DNA of 50,873 nt from Pseudomonadota bacterium (lineage in GTDB: Bacteria; Pseudomonadota; Gammaproteobacteria; Burkholderiales; Chitinibacteraceae). Shown piece after piece: positions 42,359-50,732 of the stretch; within the stretch, counting starts at the first letter, position 1, and each line of letters begins with the position of its first letter. The stretch lies in assembly GCA_026399755.1 (NCBI GenBank), contig JAPLQI010000036.1:1-50873 (forward strand), in the 5' to 3' direction. The position numbers and the translations under genes are program-made. The notes below the pieces were generated by a model. The model was not told where the DNA came from. It did not search any database and saw nothing but the letters and a program-made list of their open reading frames with translations.

Positions 42359-43810
42359 ATGCCTTTTAACGATTTGCCGGCTGGAGTGTTAACGGTCTTG
42401 GTGGTCGATGATATTGCGGCTACACGGCGCAGATTGTGTAATCTGGTTCAAAAATTGGGCTATTGCGTGATTTCTGCAAAGGAGGGTAAATCGGCTTTAG
42501 CGTTATTTGAGCAAGCGCAGCCAGACATCGTCCTACTGGATTTACTTATGCCTGGCCTAGATGGTTGTGAAGTTGCCCTACGCATCAAGGCGCTAGCTGG
42601 GAAAAAGTGGGTGCCCGTTATTGTCTTATCAGGCTTGGAGGGAGAGCACCATTTGCTTGCTGCCCTTGAGGCGGGTGCAGATGACTTCTTACGTAAACCA
42701 ACTGAACCGGCAATCTTAGCCAGTAAGCTTAAAAATCTAGCAAGGGTTTTAGTGTTGCAGCAGCAACATGCTGCGCTGCTGAGTAAATCTTTAGCTGTGA
42801 GTGAAAATAGTTTTGACGCTATTTTGGTTCTCGGCAGTGATGAAACGATCCAGGGGCTCAATTTAGCGGCAGAGCGGTTATTGCAGGCGGATCGGGGCGT
42901 TATGCTGGGGCGGGCAGTAAGGGGAATCCTACCCAATTTGGCCTTTGGTCAAGCAAAGCATGCGCCGTCGCAAGGCCGGCTTCAGCAGCTTGAGGTGCTT
43001 CCTTTGTCCGGGGAATCTATTCCTGTGGAGTTGGGCTTAACGTGTTTTCATCAGGCTGGCGAGCAATTTTGGTTGCTGATTTTGCGCGATGTGAGTGAGC
43101 GGCAGCGGGTAGACCAACTTAAACAGCAATTTATTGCCACCCTAAGTCATGAGCTGCGTACCCCATTAACCTCGATCATTGGTTCATTAAAGATGCTGCA
43201 AAGTCCACAGTTTGCATTTGTCGATGAGCGAGCGTCACCTTTGCTGGAGATGGCCGATCGGAACGCTTCGCGCTTATTGCATATGGTGAATGAGTTATTA
43301 GATTTAAATAAAGCGGCTGCAGGTGCTTTGCAGCTGGAGTTACGCCCTTACTCAGTGGCTAATTTGCTGGGAGAGGTTGTGCAAGTCAATCTGGGGTATG
43401 CGGCCAAATATGGGGTTTCCTTGCAATTATTTTGTGAGTTGGATGAGTCGTTAGTGATTTGTACGGACAAAATGCGTTTTGGGCAAATTATGTCAAATTT
43501 GATTTCCAATGCTTGTAAGTATTCGCCCGCGCATTCTACTGTGGATGTGGATGCAAGTATCACCTCATCTGCGTTGCGAATCATCGTGCGGGATCGTGGG
43601 GCAGGCATTGCGGAAGATTTCGTGCCTCACTTATTTGAGCCTTTTACCCAAGCCGATGCGAGTGATTCAAGGCTGTATGGCGGTACAGGTTTAGGGTTGG
43701 CGATCTCTCGACAGCTGTGTTCGGCTTTAGGTGGCAGCATTTCTTACCAAGCTGCTCAAGATAGTGGTAGTGAATTTACGGTTACATTACCTTGGGGGGG
43801 GAGGGGATGA
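42359..43810 (+). CDS. hybrid histidine kinase, REC-PAS-HisKA-HATPase
   Basis: The 483-residue cytoplasmic kinase has an N-terminal receiver (phospho-Asp61 in VLLDLLMPG), a PAS-like region (about 145-245), HisKA with His264 in TLSHELRTPL and an HATPase domain with NLISNACKY, DRGAGIAEDF and GGTGLGLAIS. It has no membrane segment, so the signal is intracellular or arrives by the receiver. ATG 42359 is chosen; GTG 42350 is an alternative, and neither has a clear ribosome site. It overlaps the next gene by 4 nt and is the only plus-strand unit in the locus. Confidence 0.9.
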   Translation: MPFNDLPAGVLTVLVVDDIAATRRRLCNLVQKLGYCVISAKEGKSALALFEQAQPDIVLLDLLMPGLDGCEVALRIKALAGKKWVPVIVLSGLEGEHHLLAALEAGADDFLRKPTEPAILASKLKNLARVLVLQQQHAALLSKSLAVSENSFDAILVLGSDETIQGLNLAAERLLQADRGVMLGRAVRGILPNLAFGQAKHAPSQGRLQQLEVLPLSGESIPVELGLTCFHQAGEQFWLLILRDVSERQRVDQLKQQFIATLSHELRTPLTSIIGSLKMLQSPQFAFVDERASPLLEMADRNASRLLHMVNELLDLNKAAAGALQLELRPYSVANLLGEVVQVNLGYAAKYGVSLQLFCELDESLVICTDKMRFGQIMSNLISNACKYSPAHSTVDVDASITSSALRIIVRDRGAGIAEDFVPHLFEPFTQADASDSRLYGGTGLGLAISRQLCSALGGSISYQAAQDSGSEFTVTLPWGGRG

Positions 43811-44202
43811 GTGAATTACGTCAGATTACTGTGATTGAAGACGATGATGATATTCGGCATTTGATTCATTTATGCTTGAGTACTTTGGGTGTTTTTAATG
43901 TTCAGCCGTACCCACTCGCAAGCCTTGCAATTAAAGAGATGCATGAAAATTCTTTACCGCAGATGATTTTGTTGGATGTGATGATGCCTGAAATGAGTGG
44001 AATAGAGTTCATTCCATTGCTGCGAAAACTCAAAGGCGGCGATACAGTATGTGTCGTAATGTTGACTGCAAAAGCATCTCAGGCAGATTTGTCTAGCCTA
44101 CTGGATGCGGGGGCAGATTTTGTGGCTCAGAAGCCTTTTGATCCCCTTTTGTTGCCGCAACTCTTGCTGGAGTATTGGGAGATTTATCATGCCCGACTTT
44201 AA
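43807..44202 (+). CDS. single-domain response regulator (REC only)
   Basis: A 131-residue receiver with acidic pocket EDDDD, phospho-Asp57 in LLDVMMPEMSG, MLTAKA and Lys in QKPFD. No output domain follows. GGGAGGGG precedes the ATG, which overlaps the kinase stop (ATGA). It probably shuttles phosphate between the kinase and the Hpt protein encoded next. Confidence 0.9.
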   Translation: MSELRQITVIEDDDDIRHLIHLCLSTLGVFNVQPYPLASLAIKEMHENSLPQMILLDVMMPEMSGIEFIPLLRKLKGGDTVCVVMLTAKASQADLSSLLDAGADFVAQKPFDPLLLPQLLLEYWEIYHARL

Positions 44203-44506
44203 CCACGCATTGTTTGCAGTGGGGATGATTGAGTTAAAGGCTAAATTTGTTACTGGTTTGCCAGAGCGTATGAAAATTATTGAACAATCACGGCAGATGC
44301 CCGCTGCGATATGGCAGCCTGATGATGAGATACTGAATGAGTTACATCGTTTGGCAGGCGCATCAGGCTCCTTGGGGTTTGAACAATTAGCCACTGCGGC
44401 ACGGCAGCTAGAGCAACGGCTCCAGTCTTTGGTGGGGGGATCTCCATTTCCGGTGCAAGACTACGAAATGCTGGAGCAAGCAGCTGCAGTAGTGATGGCG
44501 GATTAA
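44189..44506 (+). CDS. Hpt-domain phosphotransfer protein
   Basis: A 105-residue helical protein with LHRLAGASGSLGF, phospho-His53, the Hpt signature. GGAG lies 7 nt before ATG 44189 and the gene overlaps the receiver gene by 14 nt. Its natural acceptor would be a further response regulator, possibly the OmpR-type product of the convergent neighbour. The two stops overlap by 4 nt. Confidence 0.85.
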   Translation: MPDFNHALFAVGMIELKAKFVTGLPERMKIIEQSRQMPAAIWQPDDEILNELHRLAGASGSLGFEQLATAARQLEQRLQSLVGGSPFPVQDYEMLEQAAAVVMAD

Positions 44507-45195
44507 GGGGTGACTAGCATCATGTTTTCTAAGCGATAACCATAGCCGTAAACTGAGGTGAGCTGCCATTGCAGGTGCCCATTGAGCGATAATTTTTTGC
44601 GCAAACGGCTAATGTGCGTGTCAACGGTCCGAGTATCAATTTCAACATTTAACCCCCATATTTTTTCGAGTAAATTCATTCGGGAAAATAACTTTCCGGG
44701 GTGCTGAAATAAATACAAAGCGAGATCAAATTCTTTTTGTGTGAGTTCCACTTCGCTGCCCGATTTTCGAATGAGCCGCTGGCTGGTGTCTATTTCATAC
44801 GAGCCAAGGTGTAATACCAGAGGAGCGATTGATTTAAAACGGCGGGCTAAGACTTCAATACGCGCTAGTATTTCCAAGGGTTTAATTGGTTTGACTAAAT
44901 AGTCATCCGCCCCTGCTTTAAGTGCTGCGACTACATTCTTCTCATCATCGATTGAGGTTGCGACCATGATCGGTATTTGCCAGCCGATGTTTTCACGCAC
45001 CCATTTGATGATCATTCCTCCTGAGTAGTCAGGCAGATTCCAATCCAATAGCAATAAATCAAAATGGGTTTCTTTGAGCATCGCAAAGAAAGCGACGCTG
45101 GTATGAAATACTTTGCTGGAATGGCCTCCGCTATTGAGCGTCAAGGCGAGCATCTCTGCTTGTATGGGATCATCTTCGACAATGGCAATGAGCAT
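44503..45195 (-). CDS. OmpR/PhoB-family response regulator
   Basis: A 230-residue two-domain regulator: receiver with Asp51 in LLLLDWNLPD and Lys in LVKP, then a winged-helix domain (about 128-225) with LTQKEFDLALYLFQHPGK, IDTRTVDTHISRLRKKL and SVYGYGYRL. OmpR-family proteins bind direct repeats with about 11-bp periodicity, which matches the shared upstream elements of this locus, so it is the prime candidate to bind them. It is the last gene of the Wzx-Wza-H-NOX-phosphatase operon, 49 nt after the phosphatase gene. Confidence 0.92.
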   Translation of the reverse strand: MLIAIVEDDPIQAEMLALTLNSGGHSSKVFHTSVAFFAMLKETHFDLLLLDWNLPDYSGGMIIKWVRENIGWQIPIMVATSIDDEKNVVAALKAGADDYLVKPIKPLEILARIEVLARRFKSIAPLVLHLGSYEIDTSQRLIRKSGSEVELTQKEFDLALYLFQHPGKLFSRMNLLEKIWGLNVEIDTRTVDTHISRLRKKLSLNGHLQWQLTSVYGYGYRLENMMLVTP

Positions 45196-45244
45196 GGTAA
45201 GTGTGCAAAGAGGCTAAAGACAATTGATTTATAGCTGCTCCCGC

Positions 45245-47251
45245 CTAGATTTTCCCGCGAATCTGTAATCGAACTCGGTTTACGTCGCTGGCCGGGGTGC
45301 TGTATTGCACGTCATCAACACAATGTCGGATGATATAGAGGCCAAAGCCACCTTCCTGCTCTCCGCTAAAATCAGGTGCAGGCACTTGGGTTGGATCAAA
45401 AGTGTGCCCTACATAATAGAAATCAATCCAAAATACTTCATTTTGCTCGCGGATATGCACCACAAATGGTGTATCGGCCAAGGTGATTGCAACGTGTCGA
45501 ATGATATTGGTCGCTACTTCAACGGCCGCCAGCTCGATCGCTCCCATTTGGATTTCATCCAATGAAATTTGAGCCCGTAGCCAGTGCCGTAAAGGGGTTA
45601 ACTCGCTCATTTTGCGCATAAACTCTCTACTACAGGGGGATCTATCTTTATGTCGGAAAATACCTATCGCGGTAAAGTCATCGGAGCGCCGGTTTGATGA
45701 TTCATGCAAGTCAACCAGTTGTCGTAATTTTTGTAAAATAATGGCTGGCGGGATAGCCACGCGGATGAGTTGGGTTACATGTTCGATAAGGCTGGCAATT
45801 CCCAGTAATTCAAAACGCTCATTTCGTGCTTCGCTCACACCATCTGAAAACAATAATAAAAAGTCTCCCGGCATAAAAGGGGCATCCATAGATTCGTATT
45901 GCTCGCGGTGATCGACTCCAATGGGTAAAAAATTGCTAGAAAGTGAAATGATTTCACCTGCTGCGGTAAAGATTAAGCCCTCGGGGTGCCCAGCGTTAAT
46001 ATAGTGGATGCGATTGTGAGTTAAATCGATGCGAGAAAAAATGAGCGTCACAAAGGATTCTAGCCGCAGTAATTCGGGAGTCACTTTGGTATGAACACGA
46101 TTAATAATAAGGTTGATGTCGGGAGGCTCCCCATGACCACTGCCCAGTAGCTCTGCCATGGTCCTGTTATATTGGCTTTTTAAAGCGGCACCAATCATTG
46201 CAGCGGCTACGCCTTTGCCCATCACGTCGCCAGTGAATACATCGAGGCAATCTTCGCCTAGTGTAAAGAAGTCGAAAAAATCGCCGTCAATCCCTTGCGA
46301 TGGCTGGGTGAAGGCCGAAATCTCAAGCCCACGTAGACTTCGTGGGGTACCAAATAACAAGGACTGTTGAATCTCATTGCCGAGCTGTAATTCGCGCTCG
46401 CGGGATGCTGCCAGTGCCATTTGCTGTGCTTTGCGTTCGCTAATATCTCTAACAATAGCGGTAAAGTGTATTTCATCACCTACTTGCAGGCTGCTTAATG
46501 AAATTTCAGCGGGAAACTCCTCGTTGTTGCGACGGCGCGCTATGACCTCGCGGCGGCGATTAAATTGAGGCGTAAATGCACGCTGGGACGCAGAAGCTAA
46601 GGACTCGTTGTGACTCGATGTGGATGGAGCTGCAGTTAAAATAGCAACATCTTTACCTAATACTTCATATTCATCCCAGCCAAACATGGCTTGAGCTGCT
46701 GGATTAAAGCTTTCAATATATCCTTTGGAATTACTGGTGATAATGGCATCGGGCGCAGTTTTTAAAATATTTTGCAAAAGAGCGCGCTGTTTTTGAAATT
46801 GAGTGGCGATTTCCCGGCTTTCTTGTAATGAAGTTTTTAAGTCTTGGATCAGTTGTAATAAATCAGTACTGGCGTCATGAACGGCGAAATCGTTGAGTGT
46901 TAAACCGTAAGTGTGTAGTTGCTCTGGATCATTGAGCCATGGAGAGCCCAAAAAAAGCAGTGAGTCGCTATTTTCGTCAAATAGGACTTGGCCCCGTAGT
47001 AATAGATTATTGCTGAGAACTTTAAATATATACAAAGTACGAGCTTGCATCTCTGGGGTGCTGCTCCAAACATTTTCAATGGGCGTGCTTGGCCGTAATT
47101 GGTGGATTAATGCTTTTAATTGCTGCCCAAGCAAGAGATCAGGAACAACACGCGGGAGAGCTTGGCCAAATTCAATGAATTTGAGTGTTCTATCAAGGCG
47201 GAAATAAAAGGGGAATGCACTGCTAGGTAGTTGTAGATGCACTGCTTGCAT
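45245..47251 (-). CDS. HNOBA-PAS-SpoIIE phosphatase-RsbW-like ATPase fusion
   Basis: The 668-residue cytoplasmic protein has four modules. Residues 10-125 match the heme-NO-binding-associated domain (FPFYFRLDRTLKFIEFGQAL, LRGQVLF, LLFLGSPWLNDPEQL, GLTLNDFAVHD). PAS spans about 155-270. A PP2C/SpoIIE domain (about 295-520) has all metal motifs: GDFFDFF, GDVMGKG, LFSDGVSEARN and SDDFTAIG. The last part (about 535-668) is an RsbW-like HATPase with VEVATNIIRH and GGFGLYIIRH, but the DxGxGFD box reads YVGHTFD. It should switch phosphorylation of a STAS antagonist under H-NOX control. ATG 47251 lies 2 nt after the H-NOX stop; GTG 47263 is an alternative. Confidence 0.9.
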   Translation of the reverse strand: MQAVHLQLPSSAFPFYFRLDRTLKFIEFGQALPRVVPDLLLGQQLKALIHQLRPSTPIENVWSSTPEMQARTLYIFKVLSNNLLLRGQVLFDENSDSLLFLGSPWLNDPEQLHTYGLTLNDFAVHDASTDLLQLIQDLKTSLQESREIATQFQKQRALLQNILKTAPDAIITSNSKGYIESFNPAAQAMFGWDEYEVLGKDVAILTAAPSTSSHNESLASASQRAFTPQFNRRREVIARRRNNEEFPAEISLSSLQVGDEIHFTAIVRDISERKAQQMALAASRERELQLGNEIQQSLLFGTPRSLRGLEISAFTQPSQGIDGDFFDFFTLGEDCLDVFTGDVMGKGVAAAMIGAALKSQYNRTMAELLGSGHGEPPDINLIINRVHTKVTPELLRLESFVTLIFSRIDLTHNRIHYINAGHPEGLIFTAAGEIISLSSNFLPIGVDHREQYESMDAPFMPGDFLLLFSDGVSEARNERFELLGIASLIEHVTQLIRVAIPPAIILQKLRQLVDLHESSNRRSDDFTAIGIFRHKDRSPCSREFMRKMSELTPLRHWLRAQISLDEIQMGAIELAAVEVATNIIRHVAITLADTPFVVHIREQNEVFWIDFYYVGHTFDPTQVPAPDFSGEQEGGFGLYIIRHCVDDVQYSTPASDVNRVRLQIRGKI

Positions 47252-47253
47252 AC

Positions 47254-47799
47254 TTATTCCCACACCACTAAAAATTCATCGAAGTCATTTGCTGCCGCGC
47301 GAGTTTTAGTTTGCTCTACAGTCACTGTGGTTTCAAATAGCTCGCCTATGCCGAAGAGTAAGCCGACGACAAAGGGGGCTAATCCTGCACGGTGAGAAAA
47401 ATATTTCACCTTGATGCTATGCGCTCCAACGGGCTGGCATTGAAATTCAGGTGGCTGTAAATTCGGGTAGATTAAGAAAATCTTGGCATGAAAATTTGGC
47501 AGGTTAATTAAAAAATCTTGTAAGTTTTCTCCTCCTGACTTAAGCAAATGGCCATAGCTACGCCTTCCTGTTTCGAGTACCCAGTAGCGTCCAAATTTTT
47601 GTAATAACTGCTCTGCAGGAAGTCCCGTCAGGGTCGATGTGGCACCTACTATTGAATAGGTTGTGGAATCGGGGTATGGCTCGTTAGACAAAAATACTTC
47701 TTCCATCATGCCCGCTTTAAGCAGGATTTTTTGCCACGTCTCGCTACCGTACTCAGCGCACACCATTTCTTGTAGTGCTTTATTGACAATGCCATACAT
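47254..47799 (-). CDS. H-NOX (heme nitric oxide/oxygen-binding) sensor
   Basis: A 181-residue stand-alone heme sensor. MYGIVNKALQEMV is the usual start. His104 in LPNFHAKI is the proximal heme ligand, Pro117-Pro118 in LQPPEF matches the conserved proline at the heme, and Tyr133-x-Ser135-x-Arg137 (YFSHR) is the propionate-binding signature. Known bacterial H-NOX proteins sense NO and regulate a neighbouring kinase or cyclic-di-GMP enzyme. Here the next gene encodes a phosphatase with the matching associated domain. AGGGAG precedes the ATG, 10 nt after the export lipoprotein gene. Confidence 0.95.
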   Translation of the reverse strand: MYGIVNKALQEMVCAEYGSETWQKILLKAGMMEEVFLSNEPYPDSTTYSIVGATSTLTGLPAEQLLQKFGRYWVLETGRRSYGHLLKSGGENLQDFLINLPNFHAKIFLIYPNLQPPEFQCQPVGAHSIKVKYFSHRAGLAPFVVGLLFGIGELFETTVTVEQTKTRAAANDFDEFLVVWE

Positions 47800-47809
47800 G
47801 CTGATCTCC

Positions 47810-48796
47810 CTAAAAATTACTTAAACCTAAGGTCAGTATTGACAATCCAGGAATAAGTTGCCGAACTACATAGCCTGTTTCTGCAACGCCACTTTTAGGA
47901 ACGTAAATGACGTCCCCTTCTTCAAGAGAGAAATTGACCATTTTTTCTCGGTTGAGCAATGTCTTAAGTGGAGTTGTTTCATTGGCTTGTTTGCTGGGCC
48001 GGTAAATGGCAATTTGTTCGGGAGCGGCATCATCGTTTGGGCCGCCTGCTTGGGAAAGCGCATCCATTAAAGACATGTCAGGCGTTAATCGATAGGCTCC
48101 TGGCTTGTGAACTGCGCCTAAAACATACACCAAGGTATCGAAGGAATCCGGGATATACACTAAATCATTGGGTTTGAGGCGAATGTTATAGGCGAGCTCG
48201 CCACGATTAAGTAATTTTTTAAGGTCAACCCAGATGATGCGATCTCGTCCACGAAACACGGCGACCCGAGTCAACGTGGCTTGTTTGTCGATGACAGGCA
48301 GGGAGCCTGCGCGGGCTAATGCTTCTAATAGATAGGGTTGGCGATCAAATTGTTGAACACCAGGGTTTTGTACCCGTCCTAAAATAGTGACGCGATTGCC
48401 CGTATATTGCTCAACACCGACAAAGACCGCAGGTTTACGAATATATGCAGAAAGCGACTCACTAATTTGTTTGGCCGCGGTTTCTCTGGTTTCTCCATTG
48501 AGTTTCATTGTGCCAGCCAATGCAATGGTGAGGCGGCCATCCGGCCCGAGCAGTTGCTTGCCCGATAGTTCTGGACGGTTCCAAACGGTGATTTGCAAGG
48601 AATCTCCTTCGGCAAGGCGATATATATCGTCGCCCCCTCGCTCTAATTCCGCTAATGCTTCGGGGCTGGCGTAATTGATTTGTTCTGATTTTTGTGCGGG
48701 TTGAAATGTTTGTGTGTTGCTTGGAATATTGCTGGGCATTTGGCTACAGGCCATCAAAGCGGCACACATGAGGATATTCGCAATAGGCTTAAGCAT
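47810..48796 (-). CDS. polysaccharide export outer-membrane lipoprotein (Wza/OPX family)
   Basis: A 328-residue lipoprotein with lipobox LMAC (Cys17), a poly_export domain (YRLAEGDSLQITVWNRPELSG at about 55) and SLBB-type repeats (VTILGRVQNPGVQ, VYVLGAVHKPGAYRL). It forms the outer-membrane exit for the polysaccharide together with the co-polymerase at 19982. Start 48796 has GAGG 7 nt upstream and overlaps the flippase gene by 8 nt. Confidence 0.92.
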   Translation of the reverse strand: MLKPIANILMCAALMACSQMPSNIPSNTQTFQPAQKSEQINYASPEALAELERGGDDIYRLAEGDSLQITVWNRPELSGKQLLGPDGRLTIALAGTMKLNGETRETAAKQISESLSAYIRKPAVFVGVEQYTGNRVTILGRVQNPGVQQFDRQPYLLEALARAGSLPVIDKQATLTRVAVFRGRDRIIWVDLKKLLNRGELAYNIRLKPNDLVYIPDSFDTLVYVLGAVHKPGAYRLTPDMSLMDALSQAGGPNDDAAPEQIAIYRPSKQANETTPLKTLLNREKMVNFSLEEGDVIYVPKSGVAETGYVVRQLIPGLSILTLGLSNF

Positions 48797-50300
48797 GATG
48801 AACCTCATGTTTCAACAATTTTGTCCATTGATAGATAAGCCACGATTTTTCTGCAGAAGTTAAAGCAAATTTCCAAATAACCACTGATAAACAGAGTGTA
48901 AACAAGCTGCTTGTCTGAAGTAGTTCAACTAAGGCTAAGCTGCGGCTGGTGAGTTGCCATGGCCAAAGCCAGGTAAAGCTATAAGCAAGGCAATAGCCAA
49001 GGAGCAGTGGCAATAGGGTTTGCCGGAAAACGAGGGTAGGAGACATGGAAAGCCGCTGGCTTGCGAGGAATAAATATGCGAGTGCGGCGAGCCCATTGCC
49101 AATTGCAAAGTAAGTAATAAATTGCAGCAGGCTACTGCTGCAGAAATAAGTAATGGCGCAGGAAAAAAAACGCATCAGATGATAGATAAACTCCAGACGT
49201 AACTCAGCTTGCCCGCGTAAAGCACTGGATGCGCATCCGGTTAATGTGTGTAATTGCCAGGCTGGCGTCAGCCAAAGGAGTGTTTGCAAGATCATCGCAG
49301 ATTCTGGTCTGAATCCAAGCCAGGCTAAATGAAGGGCTGGAGCACAGGCCACCATGACGGGCATAACCCACAACAAAGAAAGCATTGATAGTCGTAATAC
49401 TTTGGGATAAAACTCGGCTAATTGCTGGGGATTCATACAGGCCGCACGCGGCAAAACAATCGCACTGATTCCTGATGAAATTGAAATCGCAGTTGCGGGT
49501 AATTTACTGCCTAAGTCGACGATGGCAGCCGATGCGCTGCCAAAGCTTACGCTCGTTAAAATACGATCGGCAGAATGTAAAATGATTGCACAAGCATCAC
49601 TGATTTGGCTTTTGATGCCCAAATGGAGAAAAGGCTGCAAGTAGGTTTTGCGGACGAAGCTGGGTTTTAGCTGGAGTGCTGGCCATATTTGATGTACGCG
49701 CCACCATGCACAAGCGATCGAAAAAACATAGCGCAGTACAAAGCCACCTAACAGCGCAGTGATGCCCCAATTGAAGTAGAGTAAGCTCACCATAATGAGC
49801 CATTCAAGTATAAAGCTTGCTACCCAAATCCGTTGTTGTTCATGGACACGATTTAAACCGTGTAACACATAACCCCAAGCCCCCAGTGTTAAATCAGCCA
49901 AAAAGACCAAGGTGGTGGTGAGTAAGAGTAAGGTCGCTAGGGATTGGAGAGGCGGGCTGATGGCAAAGACGCGTAAAAACCAGGGCATAAACAGCACTAA
50001 ACCCAAGCAAAATCCGCCTCCGATGAGCAAGGCGAGGGCCACGCCCGTGCTAAGCATGCCGCTGGCATGGTGTGGGTCGTCGCTTTCAAAAGCTTGGGCA
50101 ATTTCGCGCACATAGACTGTAGCAATACCAGAAACAGAAAGCCCTAAATACCCCACTAATACAAAAGCAATTGACCAAAGGCCATACTCCTGAAGCCCCA
50201 CTTGGCTCAGGACCATGGGTGGTATGGCTAGTCTTGTCAATAAATAGAGTATCTTGGCCAAGATCCCCTCTAGTGCGGCACGCTGAAATCCGTTTGGCAT
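48789..50300 (-). CDS. Wzx-type polysaccharide flippase
   Basis: The 503-residue integral membrane protein has about 12-14 hydrophobic segments and a MOP/polysaccharide_synt start (GFQRAALEGILAKILYLLTRLAIPPMVL). It moves lipid-linked repeat units across the inner membrane. I start at 50300 because GAGGTG lies 6 nt before it; an in-frame ATG at 50327 would add 9 residues. It heads the operon that also encodes the export lipoprotein, H-NOX, the phosphatase and the OmpR-type regulator. Confidence 0.88.
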   Translation of the reverse strand: MPNGFQRAALEGILAKILYLLTRLAIPPMVLSQVGLQEYGLWSIAFVLVGYLGLSVSGIATVYVREIAQAFESDDPHHASGMLSTGVALALLIGGGFCLGLVLFMPWFLRVFAISPPLQSLATLLLLTTTLVFLADLTLGAWGYVLHGLNRVHEQQRIWVASFILEWLIMVSLLYFNWGITALLGGFVLRYVFSIACAWWRVHQIWPALQLKPSFVRKTYLQPFLHLGIKSQISDACAIILHSADRILTSVSFGSASAAIVDLGSKLPATAISISSGISAIVLPRAACMNPQQLAEFYPKVLRLSMLSLLWVMPVMVACAPALHLAWLGFRPESAMILQTLLWLTPAWQLHTLTGCASSALRGQAELRLEFIYHLMRFFSCAITYFCSSSLLQFITYFAIGNGLAALAYLFLASQRLSMSPTLVFRQTLLPLLLGYCLAYSFTWLWPWQLTSRSLALVELLQTSSLFTLCLSVVIWKFALTSAEKSWLIYQWTKLLKHEVHHA

Positions 50301-50348
50301 AATGCACCTCGATGAGTCATAACTCATTTAAATACAAGAGTGCAATGC

Positions 50349-50374
50349 AATGATGGCGAGAATGTAAAAGGACG
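50349..50374 (-). promoter_or_regulatory. shared locus operator, copy 5 (Wzx operon), weaker
   Basis: On the minus strand it reads TTTACA-N5-GCCATC followed by ATT, with the first half-site intact and the second degenerate. TTAAAT lies 17 nt downstream. The inner edge is 49 nt from the flippase start. Confidence 0.45.
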
Positions 50375-50448
50375 GAGGCGCACCAGCATTTCATTTCCAA
50401 TAGGTGCAACGAGCTTCCTCTGAGTTAAAGTCTTTGTACTTTTTGTTT

Positions 50449-50730
50449 TTACACCCCTCTATTCAAGCCTATAAAATGTTGTAATTTAGCCAGAATCCCC
50501 GAGCGGGCGACGGTGGCCGAGGTATTATCGTTGCTGAGGAGTGTTTGTTCTTCAGCCTGGCGTTTGACCAGAACTTCGGTGAACACGCCCGCCAATTCGG
50601 GGCAGGAAAGCAACTTTGCCGAAGTTGTAATTTCGACTTCAATCAAAGGGTAATCCCCCCTTAAATACACCCATTTATTTTTTAATGTCATCCAATAAGT
50701 CAATGTTAAGGTCTCCCCAAGATTGAACAA
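50449..50730 (-). CDS. unknown small protein, possibly 5'-truncated by IS66
   Basis: The frame gives 93 residues from a TTG at 50730, or 79 from ATG at about 50688 (MTLKNKWVYLRGDYPLIEVEI). I do not recognise it. It is soluble, with an ARSGILAKLQHFIGLNRGV amphipathic end. The TTG is only 3 bp from the IS66 end at 50733, so either the gene starts at the inner ATG or its 5' end was cut by the insertion. Confidence 0.45.
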   Translation of the reverse strand: MFNLGETLTLTYWMTLKNKWVYLRGDYPLIEVEITTSAKLLSCPELAGVFTEVLVKRQAEEQTLLSNDNTSATVARSGILAKLQHFIGLNRGV

Positions 50731-50732
50731 CT

